A stretch of DNA of 64,000 bases from the NCBI RefSeq assembly GCF_007655135.1, contig NC_045134.1, forward strand, positions 18,934,568 to 18,998,567, in the 5' to 3' direction. The notes below the pieces were generated by a model. It saw only the letters and a program-made list of their open reading frames with translations. It searched no databases and was not told the DNA's origin. Origin of the DNA: Punica granatum. Taxonomy: Eukaryota > Streptophyta > Magnoliopsida > Myrtales > Lythraceae. Of the stretch, positions 58,671-64,000 are shown piece by piece; within the stretch, counting starts at the first letter, position 1; each line of letters opens with the position of its first letter. The position numbers were made by a program, and so were the translations under genes.

Positions 58671-58974
58671 TTTAAATCGGCAGAGAAAAAGAAAAGTATG
58701 AGTTAACAAGTTCTCTAATAAGACTTTTACCCTCTATCCTTCAGTTCCCATCCCTTGATTTTTCCAGCTTCTCGAAGAGCCATTTGCCACTGCTTCACGA
58801 CTTCAGGAGCAAATGGCTCCTCGAGATGAAGTTTGCTCCTGAAGTCGTGAAGCAGTGGCAAATGGCTCTTCGAGAAGCTGGAAAAATCAAGGGATGGGAA
58901 CTGAAGGATAGAGGGTAAAAGTCTTATTAGAGAACTTGTTAACTCATACTTTCCTTTTTCCCTGCCGATTTAAA
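58671..58974. repeat. Near-perfect 143-bp inverted repeat in the TNL
   Basis: Arms 58671-58813 and 58832-58974 are reverse complements with about two mismatches, separated by an 18-bp loop. The left arm carries the normal minus-strand TIR/NB-ARC linker (K-Q-W-Q-M-A-L-R-E-A-G); the right arm is its inverted copy. Confidence 0.95.
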
Positions 58975-58975
58975 A

Positions 58976-59275
58976 ATCTTCTTGGACTGCTGCATCATGG
59001 CTCATTTCCATCAGGCACCACTTACTTGAAGCATAGGTTATGAAGAAGATCAGCACGAAGACCCCGGATTCCTGGATAGCTCTTAGTTTTTCCTCACCAA
59101 TATCCTCGCCTTTGCAGATCTCCTCATCGAATCTGAAGACGCGAACTCCTGCATCTACGAGGGCATGGTACAGGACATCCGTGAACCCCTGACGGGTGTC
59201 GGGTCCTTTGAAGCTCGGGAAAACCTGGTTGATTGTTTCTAATGGTGCTCTCTCCCTCTTTGGAGCCATCACCAA
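58976..59275 (-). pseudogene. TIR domain segment, truncated
   Basis: Starting at ATG 59275 it reads V-F-P-S-F-K-G-P-D-T-R (usual F-L-S-F-R-G), then G-E-D-I-G and A-I-Q-E-S-G, ending A-S-S-K-W-C-L. It includes the TIR catalytic-loop region but lacks the last third of the domain. Confidence 0.88.
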
Positions 59276-61060
59276 GATCCGTGTGTTCAGTTTTCACTCA
59301 AGAGATACTGAGAAGAAGACTTTTGGCTGGCCGGAGGAGTTCAGAGTCAAGATGAAAGCATGATTACTACAGAGACATAGACACAGAGAGAGAGGAAAAT
59401 TTGATAAGGAAACGCGTCTTTTTCAAAGTGTTTCAAGATAGCAAATAAAGTCCTTTATTCTTCATCTGCTGTTCGTTCTAGGAGAAAGGAAAACGTGTAG
59501 CCTACTTTTGACAAATTGTGGCATTTTGGCCGAAACCATTTCCTAGAAATTGCTGGTTGTGAGATGATGCAGCAGCTGAGCAATTTCTTGGAAATCACGA
59601 CAATGTCAGAGCTAGTCCTAGAAGATTAGTCAGCTGTTATGTTATGATGAATGAAACAATAGGCAATTCAAGTTGGCCAATATATCGACCGTGGATAAAG
59701 TGCCTATTTGGCTGGTGCTAGATCTTGGTATTAGGCAATTTCGCTCGATTATGTTTTTTTACATGTCATTATTGGTCATCCAACACAAGGATCCAAATTA
59801 GTTAATTTGTAGCTTAACTGTCTGCCTAAAACTAATCTTGTGTTTGTTTAGACTTAAAAATTTTAGTATTTAATGTAAGTGATGAAATTTTAAGTACTTA
59901 CTAGAATAAGTGCTTAAAAGATTAAGTAGAAATTGTTTGGTGTAGTAAGTAGACAAGAATTATCCAGCATAAAAGTAAGTACACAAGAATTAAAATTCTT
60001 TGATAACATATTTTTGTGTTAGCCCAATATTGTGCTTAACTCTATTTTCATCCAGCACTTTTTATTTTTATTTTATTTTTTGTATAAATTTCTAAAAATA
60101 TTTTTTTTTAAAAAGGGGTAGATTGAGATTGATCTGAGCAGAGGGAGGGAGGAGGGAGATCGATCTCTTTGATTAGAGAGAAGGGAGATTGGGAGTGGTG
60201 GAGGCTCTGATCCCAGTCATCGCTGGCCCAGACGAGGTCATCAATAGCTTATGTGCTCGTCTGTGACCTCAATGCTCCCCTATAGCTTCCTCTGCGGCGG
60301 TGGTAGTCCGGATTGGAGCCACCATTGCTAGATTCACTCCTCCCAATCTCCCATTTTTCTCTTTAATGGGAAATTCCAGCGATATAAGGTAGAGTTGTGG
60401 TGGGCTTGACCAAATGCCTTATGAACGCACGGTTGCTTAATAAAGTTTTAGTGGGTTTTTGAGTTGTTTTGAAAATAAATTTTTTATATTTTAAAATATG
60501 TAGAAACTAGTTGAAAAGACCGTGCATTGTACGAGATAGAACATAATGTCTTTTTTTTTTCCTTTTATTAATTTTATTATATATCATATATGCTTGTTTT
60601 AAACTATTATAAATCATAATTTACAATCAATATATTATATAGATATATATATATATATGACTATATTAAAAGAATTTCAGATAAGAAGTAAAAAAAAATA
60701 TATGTAGACCGCTAAAAATTTCAGCCAATGACGAATTAACACCTTGACTCTTTTTAACAATCAATAAAGGATTAAATTATTATTACTAGAAATTAATTAT
60801 TCTAGTAGTAATAAATAGAAGATTTGCCAAAAAAAAAGGGGATAATATTCTGTGCATACAAAATATGTCTAGATCTATGTATACATGGAAATCAAATAAG
60901 TTAAAAAGTCTTGTATGGTACTCTGGAGTAATTGGGAGAACATTTTTTTCACAAAAATTGGAAATGTCTTCCGAGAAGAAATACACTGATGGTCCAAATT
61001 AGACAAGAAACTTTGGATCAACCAATGGGATGTAAGCAGAAGGATTGATGGCTCCCTCCT
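59276..61060. other. Intergenic, AT-rich
   Basis: Contains a MITE-like beginning near 59830 (TGTGTTTGTTTAGACTTAAA) without a visible partner terminus, GA-rich sequence near 60130-60180, and a (TA)n stretch near 60640-60658. No gene was recognised. Confidence 0.5.
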
Positions 61061-61281
61061 CCACACCTATAAATAGGAGCTCTCGTTCTTCACACAAGGT
61101 CCCTTCTGGAGAGCTGAGTGCTCTTCAAATTAAAGGAATGCTAGAAGATCAAAGGTCGCAAGATTGCTTTGCATTCAAAAGAAGAACACGAAGTATAAGA
61201 AGAATGGAGGATAGAGTTGCAAAGACCTTGGCAAGCTTCACAATTGATCATATCATGCACACATGGCCTGACGATTTTTAA
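61061..61281 (+). promoter_or_regulatory. TATA-box core promoter-like segment
   Basis: CCTATAAATAGGAGCTC near 61064-61080 is a strong plant TATA context, followed about 30 bases later by CTTCACACAAGG. A 78-codon ORF (61045-61281) starts upstream of the TATA box and has no recognisable domain. The segment could be part of an unrecognised LTR or viral promoter. Confidence 0.35.
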
Positions 61282-61759
61282 AGGTGTCCGTGTTTGAAGA
61301 AAAGTCTCCAAACAAGCACATAGCCCGGAGATCCACTAACACGAAGACATCAAACGAAGACTAATCACAAAGTTTCGACATCAAGTCCTAGGGACTCTCT
61401 TAACAATGTTTAGGATAAGCGAAGACAACTAGAGGATTTTCCTTGTGTTTATTGGATTAAATTTGAGGTTGTAACTGATTAAACTTAAATCAAACTATTA
61501 ATTTGTCATGTCGAACTTGAAATTCGTTATGCAGAAAAAAGTTATATCATACGTATAAAAATTTATTTATCTTAATATTACTATTGATCAGATTAGATTT
61601 TAATTTAAATAAAAAATTCAGATGATCAAATATTATGTAAATAAAATCTTCTTTAAATTTTCAAAAAACATTCTATGATATCAATATCTATTTAAAAAAT
61701 ACTCATCTATTGAGTAGAAAATATTATAAAAGTTTAAAAGTTTAAAAACTTTTCTAAGC

Positions 61760-61839
61760 GAGGCGTGAGTGCCAACATCAGCAACCCCAAGAAATTTGGT
61801 CTAGTGGTTAGAAAGAAACTCATGTATCAACCGGATCCC
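61760..61839 (+). mobile_element. Short SINE-like insertion
   Basis: An 80-bp segment is flanked by the 13-bp perfect direct repeat AACTTTTCTAAGC (61747-61759 and 61840-61852). It contains TGGTCTAGTGGTTAG, which resembles a tRNA/SINE A box, and lacks a clear B box and tail. It is probably a truncated SINE. Confidence 0.45.
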
Positions 61840-61852
61840 AACTTTTCTAAGC

Positions 61853-62390
61853 ATCCACAAATCAGAACGGGGGAATTTTTGTATTGACAGCCCCTCCATC
61901 AGGGCCAAGGAAAATCTCTCCTATTATAGCACATCACTCGATTTTACAAAGAGAGAGAAGAAAATCTTATCTTTGATAGATCGATGTGGTGACTGGACAA
62001 TCAACCGAACAACCTTATCATTGGTTGATTCATTTATAGCAGCGGATTAATCTAATATATTTTCTCTAACTAATTGATATGAAGATGCCTTTCAAATTCT
62101 TTTCTTTTCTTTATTCTCACAAGTGGACTACACCTGTTTTCCTCCTTATTTCTCTCACTTTATGCCATGATATATTCTTAAACTTTAGGGAGAAGCAAAA
62201 TCCTCAAAAGCTATATCATCTAGAAAAAAGATAGTGATCTCCATCATTGATAAATTAAAGTAAAATTGAAACATTCGATGGTTGCTTTCGTCATTATCCT
62301 TCTCTTCCACAATAAGGCTCCTTCTGGGTCGATCAGTTCCTTTTGAGAAGTAACTGACCGGTACATTCGGGAAGTGTGTTCACTCACAGA
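61853..62390. other. Intergenic, nothing recognised
   Basis: No coding signal or repeat family is visible. Confidence 0.45.
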
Positions 62391-62409
62391 GAGAGAGAGA
62401 GAGAGAGAT
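62391..62409. repeat. (GA)n microsatellite
   Basis: About nine GA units. Confidence 0.9.
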
Positions 62410-62488
62410 CAGTACATTAGGGCAATGCAACCATGACTGTTGGAGAAGGTTCAAGACAGGCTTAAGATAAGCTATGACGCTTTAAACT

Positions 62489-62598
62489 GGCCGGTTCAGA
62501 AAACAGAAACTTGAACGGGAATAATGGCCGGTTTAGAAAACAGAAACTTCAACGGGAATAATGCCCGGTTCAGAAAACAGAGCCTTGAACGGCAAGCC
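62489..62598. repeat. 37-bp tandem repeat, three copies
   Basis: The unit GGCCGGTTCAGAAAACAGAA plus ACTTGAACGGGAATAAT begins at 62489, 62526 and 62563; the last unit is diverged. Confidence 0.92.
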
Positions 62599-63219
62599 GA
62601 GAATTGGCAATAAAGATTAGGCCGCAAGAACTCCTCATGGTTACAATTCTGGATATAACAATGCTCCTTACGGAACTCAAAATATCAATCCTAAAAGAAC
62701 TTCGATCGAGCTACAGTAGTTGGAAACCCGTTATTGAAGACGGCAAAGAAATGTGCGCATGGCTCTGACATTGGAAATATCTATACTCAACCACAGGGAG
62801 AGAGCAGAATCACAACATAAAAAGTGCGAGCATGGTCTCCGATCTCTGCACTGGGTTTTGAAATTTTTAGCGGAGCATGATTCTTGAGTTAGGATTCATA
62901 GAACTGATGATCAGCAAAAATGAAGCAGGACTCATTCGAATATGCAGACTTCTGCGATGTATAAAGGCCATTAATGGGCAAACTTATGATCTTGCATTCT
63001 CATCTGCTGCAATTTAAGGAGATCAGATCATTGTACGTGAAAGCCTAGACGAAATGTTCGAGGTGTCTCGCATCATATTGTCACATAATGAACACGAGGC
63101 ATGTCCAGTATTAATATAGTATGATACGAAATATAACGAGATACGAAGCCAAACCATGAAATAAGCTTAAGATAATAAGCTCTTATTAAGGTCTACGCCC
63201 ATTTCCATACAAAGGTGTC
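62599..63219. other. Intergenic, nothing recognised
   Basis: No coding signal is visible. Confidence 0.45.
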
Positions 63220-63459
63220 ATGCATAACCTTTCCAAGCAACAATTGACTGAGATACCAACATCAAGCAGAATCCATGATTGGAAAGGGACCAATGGAAGC
63301 AGGACGATAAGAGATAGGAATTACCAACCTGTCTATGTTCATGACATGCCTATCCCGGCTCATGGGTGGATCAGTAGACCAGTGTGGCATCATGCTATGC
63401 TACGACGTTGTGGAGGGGGTCTATGCTTGTTGTCTGCAGCCTACCTTCTGACCAACTGA
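63220..63459 (+). other. Unidentified ORF, 79 codons
   Basis: Open from ATG 63220 to TGA 63459, with a Trp/His-rich middle. I recognise no domain and it may be an exon scrap or chance. Confidence 0.2.
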
Positions 63460-63633
63460 TCACGAGATTATGCGAGAATAACAGATCAATTTGTCGCTCA
63501 ATAAGTTGAAGGTCGAGGCAGCATTGCAAAAGGACAATGATTTTCCGGAGTTCGGACTATCCTGTTTGCAATTCTGCTTAATTATATTTTGTTTCCATTG
63601 TTCGGGATGCAATGTGACCGTACAGGTTGGTGT

Positions 63634-63951
63634 TCAGGGACATCGGTGATGCCAAAACAAAATTCTTCTGTAATATATGCCACAGTTATCTGATTGCTGC
63701 CTATATAACGAAGAAAATGAAATCACATAGTTCCCCCCCTTTTGATTTCTCTGTTTGATCTTCAACTTCATTTTGATGCCATTCTCAGTGATAGCCCGTA
63801 GCACGACCCAAGATTCGCCTCCAACACCTCCCCTTTTCTTGTTGAGGTCAGATCGAATTTCATGTCCTAAGAGATCGAGCTCGACAACCTTGCTCGTCAC
63901 CCTGTGGACAATGCACTCATGCACCGAGGCCTTTGAAATGAAAATATCCAA
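63634..63951 (-). other. Unidentified minus-strand ORF, 105 codons
   Basis: The first two thirds (63951-63740) look protein-like (V-V-E-L-D-L-L-G-H-E, a Gly-rich turn, then W-V-V-L-R-A-I-T-E-N-G-I-K-M-K-L) and could be an exon running into intron at its end. I do not recognise the family. Confidence 0.35.
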
Positions 63952-64000
63952 GCAAAATGGTCCTTAGTAAGGACGTTTATGGCTAGAGATTGGTAAGGAC

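Larger units (their letters stand above)
55115..59275 (-). pseudogene. TIR-NBS-LRR resistance-gene pseudogene
   Basis: TNL proteins are intracellular immune receptors in eudicots. On the minus strand the order TIR (59275-58976), linker (about 58805-58730), NB-ARC (about 58517-57390) and LRR (about 57114-55115) is intact, but the frame changes at least four times and stops occur. The TIR domain breaks off after about 100 residues where a 143-bp inverted duplication begins. The LRR part has many L-x-x-L-x-x-L repeats, including N-L-V-I-L-G-L and S-L-T-L-E-C. The promoter side (above 59275) shows no obvious TATA box. No full-length protein can be made. It may still be transcribed, in which case the inverted repeat would fold. 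Confidence 0.9.

Overview
The window is nuclear DNA of a flowering plant and is dominated by nested mobile and viral elements. A TIR-type resistance-gene remnant points to a eudicot, because TIR-NBS-LRR genes are absent from grasses. The TNL and LRR wording reminds me of Myrtales, but that is only an impression. Remnants of four host genes were recognised, all on the minus strand: a glutamate-receptor-like (GLR) pseudogene at 10574-11350, the five 3' exons of a vacuolar processing enzyme (VPE, legumain) at 11648-13146, a laccase scrap near 54125-54435 and a broken TIR-NBS-LRR gene at 55115-59275.

Left part (1-13.9 kb). Hairpin-rich degenerate repeats (1-440) are followed by a decayed Ty1/Copia element (839-6480) with a 704-bp solo LTR inside it (3769-4472, 5-bp target duplication). 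A 3' fragment of a second LTR element (8036-10573) has an antisense ORF next to its 3' LTR, as Tat-lineage Ty3 elements do, and its LTR ends inside the GLR coding sequence. The VPE gene follows; its upstream exons are missing and a (TA)n tract leads directly into viral DNA.

Middle (13.9-50.2 kb). This is the main feature: a fossil plant pararetrovirus (Caulimoviridae, florendovirus-like) present as two different genome types. Type A (13888-19691, and a second 3' part A' at 41238-43553) encodes coat protein with a zinc knuckle plus a protease-like domain, but no movement protein or reverse transcriptase. Type B (about 43567-50207) encodes movement protein, protease, reverse transcriptase and RNase H, but no coat protein, plus an intact downstream ORF. 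A and B share a nearly identical leader of about 870 bp with a tRNA-Met primer site and a nearly identical 3' promoter region, while their coding regions differ. This is what the two components of a bipartite pararetrovirus should look like. Between A and A' sits a giant Ogre/Tat-like LTR element (19689-41237). Its 3' LTR is 6.85 kb. Its 5' LTR lost the first 2.1 kb in a deletion that fused it to viral A with 3 bp of microhomology. It carries a DUF7745-like ORF and no gag-pol, five families of minisatellites in its 3' region, and a GC-rich 67-bp minisatellite inside each LTR (about 1.3 kb in one, about 4.0 kb in the other).

Right part (50.2-64 kb). AT-rich intergenic DNA contains a tRNA-type SINE and a hAT-type MITE, each with clear target duplications, another MITE-like insertion, the laccase scrap and the TNL pseudogene. 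A 143-bp nearly perfect inverted duplication interrupts the TNL between its TIR and NB-ARC parts. The last 4 kb hold only weak ORFs and short repeats. Domain assignments are from reading the sequence; no database search was run.
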